Made by a program: the position numbers and the translations under genes. A DNA stretch of 60,280 bases from assembly GCA_947497185.1 (NCBI GenBank), contig CANMFL010000007.1, positions 1-60,280 on the forward strand, read 5' to 3'. Position 1 is the stretch's first letter. Every line of letters begins with the position of its first letter. The stretch is from an uncultured Paracoccaceae bacterium (GTDB taxonomy: Bacteria; Pseudomonadota; Alphaproteobacteria; Rhodobacterales; Rhodobacteraceae). The notes beneath the pieces were generated by a model that saw only the letters and a program-made list of their open reading frames with translations, did not search any database and was not told the DNA's origin. Positions 52,757-60,280 of the stretch are shown here, one piece after another.

Positions 52757-54079
52757 TTATTTCTTGCCTGGTGTGCCGTCGAACTTTTTCTCAAGCGACG
52801 TCCAGCAATCGATGTAATCGTCCTGCAAAGGCGCTTCTTTTGCGGCAAATGCGGTCAGGTGTTGCGGGAAACGGGTCTCGAACATAAAGCTCATGGTGTT
52901 GGCCAAAAATTCCGGCCCCAGCTCTGCGTTTGATGCCCCTTCAAAAGCGTTTTTGTCCGGACCATGCGGCAGCATCATATTGTGCAGCGATATGCCACCG
53001 GGCACGAAACCCTCTGGTTTTGCGTCATAAATTCCGTAAATGTTGCCCATCAATTCGGACATGACGTTCTTATGATACCACGGCGGACGGAACGTGTTTT
53101 CAGCGACCATCCAGCGATCACGGAAAAGAACAAAGTCGATATTCGCGGTGCCTTCGACGCCAGACGGGGCGGTCAGGACGGTAAAGATCGACGGATCAGG
53201 ATGGTCGAAAAGAACAGCACCGACGGGGCAATAAGTACGCAGATCGTATTTGCAGGGCGCGTAATTGCCGTGCCATGCGACGACGTCCAAGGGTGAATGG
53301 TCGATCTTGGTTTCGTGGAACTGCCCGCACCATTTGATCGTCACCGTGGATGGCGCATCGCGGTCTTCATAGGCCGCAACTGGCGTTTTGAAATCACGCG
53401 GATTTGCCATGCAATTGGCCCCAATCGGGCCACGCGCAGGTAGCTCCAGTTTCTGGCCATAGTTTTCACAAACAAAGCCACGACATGGGCCTTCGAGCAC
53501 CTCGACACGGTAGACCAAACCACGCGGGATGATCGCGATTTCTTGCGGTTCGATATCAATGACGCCCAGTTCAGTGCAAAATCGCAGCCGCCCTTCTTGG
53601 GGGACCACAAGCAGTTCGCTATCGGCGGAATAGAAATACGCATCCACCATTGAATCCGTCACCAGATAGACATGGCTCGCCATGCCGATCTGCGTGTTGA
53701 CGTCGCCCGCCGTGGTCATCGTTCGCATACCCGTAAGCCACGTCAGCGGTTCCGTGGAATGCGGCACAGCATCCCAGCGGTATTGGCCTAAAGACACCAC
53801 GTTAGGGTCGATATGCGGCGCGGTTTTCCAGTACGGCAGATCAATCGGGGTGAACCGATGCGTGTGCTTGACCGACGGACGAATGCGGTAGCACCACGTG
53901 CGTTCGTTCTGGTGTTTTGGAGCCGTAAACGCCGTTCCCGACAACTGTTCGCCGTAGAGGCCGTAGTTGCATTTCTGCGGTGAATTCATCCCTTGCGGCA
54001 ATGCGCCCGGCAGTGCTTCGGTTTCGAAATCATTGCCAAATCCGGGCATATACCCTGCGTTGATATTAGATTCAGTCAT
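52757..54079 (-). CDS. hmgA: Homogentisate 1,2-dioxygenase
   Basis: This 440-residue iron dioxygenase opens the ring of homogentisate to maleylacetoacetate. Iron ligands are H336 and E342 (Y-H-K-N-V-M-S-E) and H372 (P-H-G-P-D), matching the family. G-Y-M-P-G-F-G-N at the N-terminus is conserved. AAAGGAA precedes the ATG. It follows the TRAP permease gene by 71 bases on the same strand. No hppD gene for the preceding step is in the window. Confidence 0.96.
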   Translation of the reverse strand: MTESNINAGYMPGFGNDFETEALPGALPQGMNSPQKCNYGLYGEQLSGTAFTAPKHQNERTWCYRIRPSVKHTHRFTPIDLPYWKTAPHIDPNVVSLGQYRWDAVPHSTEPLTWLTGMRTMTTAGDVNTQIGMASHVYLVTDSMVDAYFYSADSELLVVPQEGRLRFCTELGVIDIEPQEIAIIPRGLVYRVEVLEGPCRGFVCENYGQKLELPARGPIGANCMANPRDFKTPVAAYEDRDAPSTVTIKWCGQFHETKIDHSPLDVVAWHGNYAPCKYDLRTYCPVGAVLFDHPDPSIFTVLTAPSGVEGTANIDFVLFRDRWMVAENTFRPPWYHKNVMSELMGNIYGIYDAKPEGFVPGGISLHNMMLPHGPDKNAFEGASNAELGPEFLANTMSFMFETRFPQHLTAFAAKEAPLQDDYIDCWTSLEKKFDGTPGKK

Positions 54080-54098
54080 GGTGTTTCCTTTCGAATGT

Positions 54099-54130
54099 GG
54101 TGTCCGCCGTTTTCAAAGGTCGCGGACACC
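54099..54130 (-). other. Hairpin between dctM and hmgA
   Basis: GGTGTCCGC (54099-54107) and GCGGACACC (54122-54130) form a perfect 9-bp stem with a 14-base loop in the 71-base gap between the TRAP permease stop and the hmgA start. No T-run follows on the minus strand, so readthrough into hmgA is plausible and the element may set relative expression. Confidence 0.65.
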
Positions 54131-54150
54131 AGAACGTCTGTTTTTGGGGC

Positions 54151-55461
54151 TTAGGTGATCAAAATCAACGAAATCGACGGCACCGCGATCAACACGATCA
54201 GGCGTAGAATATCGGCCACCCAGAACGGGAATATCCCGACAAACATGGTCTTGATCGGCACGTCCGGCAACACCGTCCGCAACACGAAAACATTCAACCC
54301 GATGGGTGGCGAAATCAAACTGATTTCAGTCACAACAACCACAATGATACCGAACCAGATCGCGACGGCTTCGGGGCTGGACAGGATGCCTGTGCCAAAG
54401 TCCAAGGACATGATCAGCGGAAAGAAAATCGGCACGGTCAAAAGGATCATCGACAGGCTTTCCAGCACAGCGCCAAGCACGATGTACATCAAGACGAGCA
54501 GTAAAATCACCACATAGGCGTTGACCTGAAAGCCTGAAACATAGGCGAGCAATGCATCCGGCAGACCCGCAAAACTGATGAAGTTTGAAAACACCTCTGC
54601 GCCGATGATGATCGCAAAGATCATCGCTGTGGGTTTGATGGTGTCAAAGCCGACCTCGATCAGCTTTTTCCACGTCAAACCGCCCATAACGCGGGCAATA
54701 ATCAAAGACATAAACGCGCCCATGCCAGCCGCCTCTGACGGTGTGAAAAAGCCGCCGTAAATGCCGATCATGATGACCGCGAACAGCCCGACGACAACCG
54801 AAACACCCACGATATCGCGTCGTGTCAGGGGGAAATCATCGGCGTTTTTCGGGGCCAAGCTTGGGCGTGCTTTCACCGCGACATAGACCGCGCCGATGTA
54901 GCAAATAACGCCGAGCAAACCGGGTAGCAGACCTGCGAGGAACAGTTTCGCGATATCGGTTTCTGTAATAATACCGTAAATAATCAATACGATAGACGGT
55001 GGAATTAAGATCCCCAACGTGCCGCCCGCAGCGATAGCGCCTGTGGCTAGACTGTCAGCGTAGCCCACTTTGCGCATCGACGGCATTGCCACTTTGGACA
55101 TTGTCGCGGCCGTCGCCAATGACGACCCGCAGACCGCACTGAACCCGCCACACGCCACAACGGTGGCCATCGCCAAACCGCCCGGCAGCCGCCGCAAACC
55201 GCGGTGTGCGGCGGCGAACAGTGAATGACTTACGCCTGATACCGTCAGCAAATTGCCCATCAGGATGAACAACGGGATCACCGACAGCGTGAACGACAGC
55301 ACCGTGTCAAACGTCGTGCCGCCCAGCAGAACAAAGCTGGATTTCCAGCTGCGCATCAACGCAAAGCCTACAGTGCCGACAATAATCATCGAAAACGCGA
55401 TGGGGACGCGCAGAAACACGAGGCCAAAAAGTGCGGCAATACCAATAAGAGATTCAATCAT
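54151..55461 (-). CDS. dctM: TRAP transporter large permease (DctM)
   Basis: This 436-residue DctM-type protein has about 12 membrane spans, including G-F-S-A-V-C-G-S-S-L-A-T-A-A-T-M and G-G-T-L-G-I-L-I-P-P-S, both family signatures. The ATG at 55461 makes an ATGA overlap with the small-permease stop. It transports an organic acid with the DctP and DctQ partners. Its position in front of hmgA suggests an aromatic acid such as homogentisate. Confidence 0.92.
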   Translation of the reverse strand: MIESLIGIAALFGLVFLRVPIAFSMIIVGTVGFALMRSWKSSFVLLGGTTFDTVLSFTLSVIPLFILMGNLLTVSGVSHSLFAAAHRGLRRLPGGLAMATVVACGGFSAVCGSSLATAATMSKVAMPSMRKVGYADSLATGAIAAGGTLGILIPPSIVLIIYGIITETDIAKLFLAGLLPGLLGVICYIGAVYVAVKARPSLAPKNADDFPLTRRDIVGVSVVVGLFAVIMIGIYGGFFTPSEAAGMGAFMSLIIARVMGGLTWKKLIEVGFDTIKPTAMIFAIIIGAEVFSNFISFAGLPDALLAYVSGFQVNAYVVILLLVLMYIVLGAVLESLSMILLTVPIFFPLIMSLDFGTGILSSPEAVAIWFGIIVVVVTEISLISPPIGLNVFVLRTVLPDVPIKTMFVGIFPFWVADILRLIVLIAVPSISLILIT

Positions 55462-55955
55462 TTCGCATCTCGCAATGAAAATAGGGCCGCAAGTGCGCTG
55501 ATCGCGCAGCAAATGGCGACCAGAAACGCCACAACGGATATCGGGATCGACAAGGAATTACTGGCCGTGCCGTATTTCTGTAGCTTGTGCGCGTGTTCCC
55601 AAACCTGCCACGACATCATCGCAAAGACGCCAGCGCCCGCTAAAGTTCCTAACACATTCAACACGATATCAGGCGTCGATCCTTCGCGTGTCTTGAGCAG
55701 GTCAACTTTGACATGTTCGCCCATTCGCGTTGTCAACGGCATCGCCAGGAACACGCAGGTCGCGAGCAAAATTTCGGTCAGCTCAAAAGCACCGCTAATC
55801 GGGCGATTAAACGCATAGCGCGCAATGACATCGGCAGTCGTCAGAAACATCATGGCGAGCAGGGCCAACACGGCAGCCATGCCCAAGATCTGGATGAACG
55901 CGGACCAGAACCCTTTGGTTCGGTCCGCGTTTGTGGTGTCGTTTGGCATAGACAT
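55458..55955 (-). CDS. dctQ: TRAP transporter small permease (DctQ)
   Basis: This 165-residue protein has four membrane spans and the DctQ pattern D-V-I-A-R-Y-A-F-N-R-P-I near residue 43, then E-L-T-E-I-L-L. It lies between dctP (six bases upstream) and dctM (four-base overlap). Confidence 0.9.
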   Translation of the reverse strand: MSMPNDTTNADRTKGFWSAFIQILGMAAVLALLAMMFLTTADVIARYAFNRPISGAFELTEILLATCVFLAMPLTTRMGEHVKVDLLKTREGSTPDIVLNVLGTLAGAGVFAMMSWQVWEHAHKLQKYGTASNSLSIPISVVAFLVAICCAISALAALFSLRDAK

Positions 55956-55961
55956 TCAGCT

Positions 55962-56987
55962 TTACTCGGCCGCGCGTTCGCGCAGTTCGGCAAGTGCCGC
56001 AACACCGTCAAAGCCGGTCTCGGCAACGGCGTCGGCCCATGTAGCTTCGTGCGTGGCGGCATAGCCTTGGATCGCCGTGACCAGATCATCTGGCGCTGCG
56101 TAGACTTCGATATCGGTTGTTGCGACAACCTCTGCCGCTGCGGCGTCGGCACCGTCCCAGACGCTACCAGCAAGACGCGCGAATGCCTCACCGGACACGG
56201 CTTCAATCGCGGCCTTATCGTCGTCTGAAATGTCGCCCCAACGATCTTCGTTCATGACCAAGAACCATGACGTGTTATACATGCCACCCGGCAAAGTCAT
56301 CGAATGCGTGAGGTGATCTTTGAGGTTGAACGCGGTCAATGCTTCCATCGGAAACGTCGCCCCGTCGATCACGCCCGTAGACAGTTTTTCATAGACCTGA
56401 CCCGGTCCCATAAATTGGGTCGTGATGCCCAAATCAGATGACAAATCAGCAATATAGCCGCCCGGCACACGGATTTTCAGACCCGCGAAATCTTCGACAG
56501 TTTCGACGCGGCGCTGGTTGTTGTGAAAAATGCCAGGGCCATGCACGAACAGGCTGAGCAGCTTGGTGCCTTCGTGTTCGGCGGGCGCATCAAGCGTGCC
56601 GTTATAGGTGTTCCAATAGGCGACGGACGTCGCCTCACCGGAATCGCCGAGGAACGAGAATTCCCCGATCCGCGACCGCAAAAAACGGTCGTCTTGCGAG
56701 AATGAATGCAAACCATAAGTGATATCCGCGACGCCATCGGCGGCCAGATCATAATGCGCAGGTGGCGGGCCAAGTGGACGCGGCAAAACGCGTACGGTCA
56801 CGCGGCCTTCTGTTGCTTCTTCTACGGATTCTGCCCAAGGCAAAATCGCACCTGTCATCAACGGGTGCTGTGGCGGCAACCAAGCCGACATCACGAGTTC
56901 ATCTGCTGATGCGACGTTCGCCGCAAAACCCATAACAACAGTTGCGATTCCCAGCCCGCGACCAAGGGTCAAACCGATAATATTCAT
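55962..56987 (-). CDS. dctP: TRAP substrate-binding protein (DctP)
   Basis: This 341-residue periplasmic protein has a signal peptide ending A-S-A-D-E. The mature part has S-A-W-L-P-P-Q-H-P-L and later R-V-P-G-G-Y, in the region where DctP proteins carry the carboxylate-binding Arg. ATG at 56987 follows GGGAGGAAAA. It is the first gene of the unit that runs on to hmgA-fahA-maiA. Two palindromes lie 54-95 bases upstream, so the whole unit is likely under the divergent MarR protein. Confidence 0.9.
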   Translation of the reverse strand: MNIIGLTLGRGLGIATVVMGFAANVASADELVMSAWLPPQHPLMTGAILPWAESVEEATEGRVTVRVLPRPLGPPPAHYDLAADGVADITYGLHSFSQDDRFLRSRIGEFSFLGDSGEATSVAYWNTYNGTLDAPAEHEGTKLLSLFVHGPGIFHNNQRRVETVEDFAGLKIRVPGGYIADLSSDLGITTQFMGPGQVYEKLSTGVIDGATFPMEALTAFNLKDHLTHSMTLPGGMYNTSWFLVMNEDRWGDISDDDKAAIEAVSGEAFARLAGSVWDGADAAAAEVVATTDIEVYAAPDDLVTAIQGYAATHEATWADAVAETGFDGVAALAELRERAAE

Positions 56988-57040
56988 ATTTTCCTCCCAG
57001 AAAGCCTTGCCTCTTGTCGAAACCAAGGGCTAAATAACTT

Positions 57041-57082
57041 AGTTTCATTTGAAACTTTGTTCAGATTAGTTTCAAATGAAAC
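57041..57082. promoter_or_regulatory. Two MarR operator palindromes
   Basis: AGTTTCA-TT-TGAAACT (57041-57056) and GTTTCA-AA-TGAAAC (57069-57082) share the consensus GTTTCA-NN-TGAAAC, with centres 27 bp apart. They stand between dctP and the divergent MarR gene, the expected place for control of both transcripts. Confidence 0.8.
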
Positions 57083-57165
57083 AATGTCAATTCCAAAGTT
57101 ACACTATCAAAGTTAACATTTGAGGGACGCATCATGCGAAGCCAAAGCCAGAGGGTATCACATCC

Positions 57166-57627
57166 ATGACAAAGCCCCCGAACACCCAACCTTTATTGAC
57201 CCTCGACACGTTTTTTCCTTACCGTTTGCGCCGCACTTACGCCGCCATGAATAGATGCCTCGCCAGCGTTTACGAAGACCAACACGGCCTTTCCCAAGCG
57301 GAATGGCGCGTTTTGGCGATCATCGCCCGAGATGGTCAGATCCGTAGTCGCGACATCGCAATCGGAGCGACAATCGACAAAGTTGCCGTCAGCCGCGCTG
57401 TGTCCCGCCTTGAGAAAAAGAAGCTCGTCGAGCGCAAACCGAACAAAGAAGACGCCCGCAGTATTCTGCTGACATTGTCGCATTCTGGTGAAAATCTCTA
57501 CAATTTGCTATCGTCCGAATTGTTAGAAGTTGAAGCGCAATTTCTAAAAGGCTTTGATAAATCCGAAGTCACGAAATTAATTAACATGCTGATGCAAATA
57601 GAAAATAATGCGTCCGCTGACACCTAA
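57166..57627 (+). CDS. MarR-family regulator of the homogentisate operon
   Basis: This 153-residue winged-helix protein has L-S-Q-A-E-W-R-V-L-A-I-I, the recognition region I-D-K-V-A-V-S-R-A-V-S-R-L-E-K-K-K-L-V and a wing with E-D-A-R-S, all typical of MarR. It is divergent from dctPQM-hmgA-fahA-maiA. MarR or IclR proteins named HmgR repress hmg genes elsewhere and release DNA with homogentisate; the same role is likely here but inferred from position. Confidence 0.88.
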   Translation: MTKPPNTQPLLTLDTFFPYRLRRTYAAMNRCLASVYEDQHGLSQAEWRVLAIIARDGQIRSRDIAIGATIDKVAVSRAVSRLEKKKLVERKPNKEDARSILLTLSHSGENLYNLLSSELLEVEAQFLKGFDKSEVTKLINMLMQIENNASADT

Positions 57628-57698
57628 GCCGTTGAGTTCGAAATCCTCAAAAGGTCGGGTTGACATAACGTAACGCTTGAACCAACTTGCCCACACAT

Positions 57699-57786
57699 AA
57701 CCAGGGGTGCTCCGGTCGGAGCTGAGATGCGCAAAGCGTGAACCCTTCACAGCTGATCTGGATAATACCAGCGGAGCGAGGTGCTA
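57699..57786 (+). ncRNA. TPP riboswitch (THI element)
   Basis: The leader contains the conserved thi-box blocks in order: GGGGTGC, GCTGAGATG, ACCCTT, then CTGATCTGGATAATACCAGCG. The 3' end (GGAGCGAGG at about 57773-57781) overlaps the ribosome binding site, and the ykoF ATG follows at 57789. TPP binding should therefore close the ribosome binding site and shut off translation of the uptake genes. Confidence 0.95.
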
Positions 57787-57788
57787 CC

Positions 57789-58400
57789 ATGTTTATAGGC
57801 GCGCAAGTGTCACTTTATCCGATGACGTCCAACTTTGTTGAGGTCATCACCACGGGGCTCGACGCCCTGTCACCCTACAAACAAGATTTGCGGATCGAGA
57901 CCGACGATATGTCGACTCTGATGGTCGGCGCACCCGGTCCATTGTTCGACGCGGTCCGCGATCTATTCGCCGCAGCGGCCAAGCGGCCAGAGCACGTGAC
58001 CATGCATGTCACCCTGTCGCGCGGTTGCCCCGGCGAGCCGGATGACCCGAGTTGTAAGTGCGAAGCGTTGGAGCGGGCGCAAGATCAACCCTTGTCAGAG
58101 CGGCAGGCAATGGCTGCGTTAGCGGTCAAGGATGCGCCTGAATTGGGTGTCGTTATTGACGTGCAATTCTCGCTCTACGTCATGGGCAACGGCGACCATA
58201 TGGAAGAAATATACGGCTGCATCGCGTTTTTGCAAAGCAGCGGCACGTTTCTGAAATCCAAGAACTTTTGCACGCGATTGCGCGGCGATGCGGGCGCCGT
58301 TTTCGAGACACTGCGTCAGGCGTTCCTTGGTTTTGGTCCAGCGCAAGGTCACGTCACAATCGACCTCACCGCGTCGGCCAACAGCCCGAGCCTTGGTTAA
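57789..58400 (+). CDS. ykoF: YkoF-like thiamine/HMP-binding protein
   Basis: This 203-residue protein has the tandem ACT-like repeats of YkoF: F-I-G-A-Q-V-S-L-Y at the start and D-V-Q-F-S-L-Y near residue 118, each followed by a helix and a V-T-M-H/V-T-I-D strand. YkoF of Bacillus subtilis binds thiamine and hydroxymethylpyrimidine. No signal peptide is present, so it is cytosolic. The ATG directly after the riboswitch confirms the link to thiamine. It heads an uptake operon. Confidence 0.88.
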   Translation: MFIGAQVSLYPMTSNFVEVITTGLDALSPYKQDLRIETDDMSTLMVGAPGPLFDAVRDLFAAAAKRPEHVTMHVTLSRGCPGEPDDPSCKCEALERAQDQPLSERQAMAALAVKDAPELGVVIDVQFSLYVMGNGDHMEEIYGCIAFLQSSGTFLKSKNFCTRLRGDAGAVFETLRQAFLGFGPAQGHVTIDLTASANSPSLG

Positions 58401-58422
58401 GGCCGCTCGGCTGCTTCAAATC

Positions 58423-59184
58423 ATGGTTTATTTACGCAACGCTTTCCCGGGCTTGATTCTTATGTCCGCCTTTCTTGGCGGCTGGGAACTCTATGTCGCC
58501 CTGACGGATACCTCGCCCTTAATCTTGCCCGCGCCCAGCGATATTCTTAACGGATTATGGCTGGAACGGGCAACAATAGCACGCCACGCGCTCGCGACGC
58601 TGGGTGTCGCGGGGTTTGGCTTTAGCCTATCAGTCGTATTTGCCCGCGTCGTCTCCGTCCTGCTTCATTTCTCGGGCTGGCTACGGCGGGGCATGATGCC
58701 GCTTTTGGTGGCTAGCCAGACGGTCCCGATTGTCGCTCTCGCGCCGCTGATGGTCCTTTGGTTCGGGTTCGGGTTGTTGCCAAAGGTGCTGCTGGTGATC
58801 CTCGTCACCTTCTTTCCTATGGTGGTCAGTTTGATGGCTGGCTACGCAAGCCTGCCGCGTGCGTTCCGCGATCAGCTGATCTCTATGGGCGCATCACGTT
58901 GGGCCGTCTTTCGCCGTGCGACGCTGCCGTCAGCCCGCAGCCATTTCTTCGCGGGTCTCAGAATATCCGCGACCTATGCTATCGTTGCGACAATCTTTGC
59001 CGAGTACGCGGGTGCGCGACAGGGATTGGGCATCTACATCCTCTCCGCAAAGAACAATTTCCGCGCGGATTTGGTGCTATCGGCAGTGGTGGTGTCCGCG
59101 TGTCTGACACTCGCGTTTTTAACCATGATCCATTGCATCGAACGGGCGACGGGCCGCAGGTATCGGCAGGTTTCAAATGCTTGA
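58423..59184 (+). CDS. thiX: ABC permease for thiamine precursor (ThiX)
   Basis: This 253-residue permease has six spans in the SsuC/ThiX class, with an EAA-like loop (R-D-Q-L-I-S-M-G-A-S-R-W). The ATG at 58423 starts just before the first span; its ribosome binding site is weak, and a TTG overlapping the ykoF stop is an alternative. With the downstream ATPase and NMT1/THI5-type binding protein it forms the ThiXYZ importer. Confidence 0.85.
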   Translation: MVYLRNAFPGLILMSAFLGGWELYVALTDTSPLILPAPSDILNGLWLERATIARHALATLGVAGFGFSLSVVFARVVSVLLHFSGWLRRGMMPLLVASQTVPIVALAPLMVLWFGFGLLPKVLLVILVTFFPMVVSLMAGYASLPRAFRDQLISMGASRWAVFRRATLPSARSHFFAGLRISATYAIVATIFAEYAGARQGLGIYILSAKNNFRADLVLSAVVVSACLTLAFLTMIHCIERATGRRYRQVSNA

Positions 59185-59917
59185 TGTCCAGACCCTTAAC
59201 ATCCACGCTGGCCAAGGTCCGCTGGTTGAGAACGTGTCACTTGACCTCGTAGAAGGCCGTTTGACCTGCCTGATCGGTCCGTCCGGTTGCGGCAAAAGCT
59301 CGGTCATCAAATGGTTAGCCGGCGTGCTGGCCCCCGAGTTATCCGTGCAGGGTAGCGTCAATATCGATGGCGCACCCCAAACCCTGCCACACAAGGATAT
59401 CGCCTATCAACCGCAGCAAGACACGTTGTTCCCTTGGCTTACGATCACCGAAAACGTCAGCCTTGGTCTGGAAATCAGGGGGTTAAACCGCACCACCGCC
59501 CGCAACCGCGTCCGCGATCTGTTTCCGCAGTTCGGGCTGAAAGGCTACGAAGACAACTTCCCAGCGCAACTCTCTGGCGGGATGCGGCAACGCGCCGCTT
59601 TCCTGCGCACCATCATCCAAGACGCCCGTGTGCTGTTGCTGGACGAACCGTTTTCCGCCCTTGATGCCGTGACACGCTTACAAATGCAGGACTGGTTAAT
59701 CGCACGATTGGCCGAACGTCCGCGTGCCGTTTTGATGGTCACGCACGATCTTTACGAGGCCACGCAAATGGCTGACCGCGTGCTCGTTATGGCAGGCGAT
59801 CCGGGCCATATCACTGCCGACATTCCCATCTCTATTCCCCGCGCGGACCGGACCGAGGCCACGCTGGCCGCCATCCGCTCCACACTTAAATCCATGCTCT
59901 TGAAGGATACATCATGA
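59177..59917 (+). CDS. thiZ: ABC ATPase for thiamine precursor (ThiZ)
   Basis: This 246-residue ATPase has Walker [10 protein letters not shown] (about 35-43), a Q-loop with Y-Q-P-Q-Q-D, signature L-S-G-G-M-R-Q-R and Walker B V-L-L-L-D-E-P. It overlaps the permease gene by eight bases and the binding-protein gene by four. Confidence 0.9.
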   Translation: MLDVQTLNIHAGQGPLVENVSLDLVEGRLTCLIGPSGCGKSSVIKWLAGVLAPELSVQGSVNIDGAPQTLPHKDIAYQPQQDTLFPWLTITENVSLGLEIRGLNRTTARNRVRDLFPQFGLKGYEDNFPAQLSGGMRQRAAFLRTIIQDARVLLLDEPFSALDAVTRLQMQDWLIARLAERPRAVLMVTHDLYEATQMADRVLVMAGDPGHITADIPISIPRADRTEATLAAIRSTLKSMLLKDTS

Positions 59918-60280
59918 AGATCGCCGCCCTCACGTTGACCGCCTGCTTTGCGTCCACCATCGCCCACGCCGAAGAGGTGAGCATCGCGCTTGATTGGACC
60001 CTCAACACCAACCACATCGGGCTGATCGTTGCCCGCGAAAACGGGTATTTCGCGGATGCGGGACTAGAGGTTGATATCCTGCCTTATTCCGACAGCGCCT
60101 CGACTGTGTTGCTCGCCGCAGGGGCCGTAGATTTCGCTTATATGACCGCCCTTGGTTTCATGAGCGCCAAGGCAGGCGGCGCGGATATCACCGCACTTTG
60201 GGTCACAATGCAGCGCGAGGCTGGACGGTTGGTCTACAACAGCGCCAACACCGAAATTACCCGTCCCGCCGATCTGCAAG
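59914..60280 (+). CDS. thiY: HMP-binding protein ThiY, partial
   Basis: The first 122 codons of an NMT1/THI5-like periplasmic binding protein are present before the window ends. A signal peptide ends A-H-A-E-E (cleavage near residue 19). The mature N-terminus has the family segment A-L-D-W-T-L-N-T-N-H-I-G-L, then E-N-G-Y-F-A-D-A-G-L. It binds a pyrimidine thiamine precursor (formylaminopyrimidine or HMP) for ThiXZ. The ATG overlaps the thiZ stop in an ATGA. The 3' end lies outside the window. Confidence 0.9.
   Translation, partial: MKIAALTLTACFASTIAHAEEVSIALDWTLNTNHIGLIVARENGYFADAGLEVDILPYSDSASTVLLAAGAVDFAYMTALGFMSAKAGGADITALWVTMQREAGRLVYNSANTEITRPADLQ

Noticed and set aside
1..60280. CRISPR arrays, tRNA or rRNA genes, integrase or phage genes
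   Set aside because: No regularly spaced repeats, no tRNA-like or rRNA sequence and no integrase or phage structural gene were seen.

Overview
The window looks like a chromosome segment of a marine alphaproteobacterium of the Rhodobacteraceae (Roseobacter group). The inference rests on the gene content: many periplasmic-binding-protein ABC transporters, three TRAP-type systems or parts of them, a MarR-linked homogentisate pathway, a xylitol operon, a fused FAD/GcvT dehydrogenase, a SulP/persulfide-dioxygenase cluster and an IS30 element of roseobacterial type. Genes are tightly packed and mostly arranged as catabolic operons with a divergent regulator. No rRNA, tRNA or CRISPR array is visible.

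Left end (1-4.4 kb): an accessory patch. An intact IS30-family element (about 95-1219) lies between the 3' tip of a second copy and the 3' remnant of a third IS30-like transposase. Next to it is a three-gene minus-strand operon with overlapping genes: a DUF4123 protein (adaptor family of type VI secretion effectors), a cysteine-rich zinc metallopeptidase-like protein with an HEFGH...D motif, and a small exported protein. It reads as an orphan adaptor-effector-immunity module and is the most novel-looking part of the window.

4.4-19.4 kb: two transport and catabolic operons. The first (minus strand, 4458-12146) holds two TIM-barrel isomerases, a Gfo/Idh/MocA dehydrogenase and a ribose-type ABC importer. 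It faces a LacI regulator across a promoter with two operator-like sites. The second (13289-18109) holds an iron/sugar-phosphate-type ABC importer followed by a PP2C-like phosphatase, with a divergent ROK regulator.

19.4-31 kb: a GSU2403-type nucleotidyltransferase-fold gene with repeated motifs upstream. Then come a dipeptide-type ABC operon ending in a DsbA-like isomerase with a divergent LysR gene, an Lrp regulator divergent from a class V aminotransferase, and an HPP-CBS membrane protein.

31-47 kb: a xylitol-type operon (binding protein, two permeases, zinc dehydrogenase, ATPase, xylulokinase). It is followed by a TAXI-TRAP transporter with a universal stress protein, an RpiR regulator, and a divergent FAD/GcvT dehydrogenase plus class III aminotransferase.

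47-60 kb: a Crp/Fnr regulator with a persulfide-dioxygenase-like hydrolase, a TIGR01244 phosphatase-like protein and a SulP transporter. Next is a likely single transcription unit of TRAP dctPQM plus hmgA-fahA-maiA (homogentisate degradation) under a divergent MarR regulator with two palindromic operators. Last is a TPP riboswitch driving ykoF-thiX-thiZ-thiY (thiamine precursor uptake), cut by the window end.
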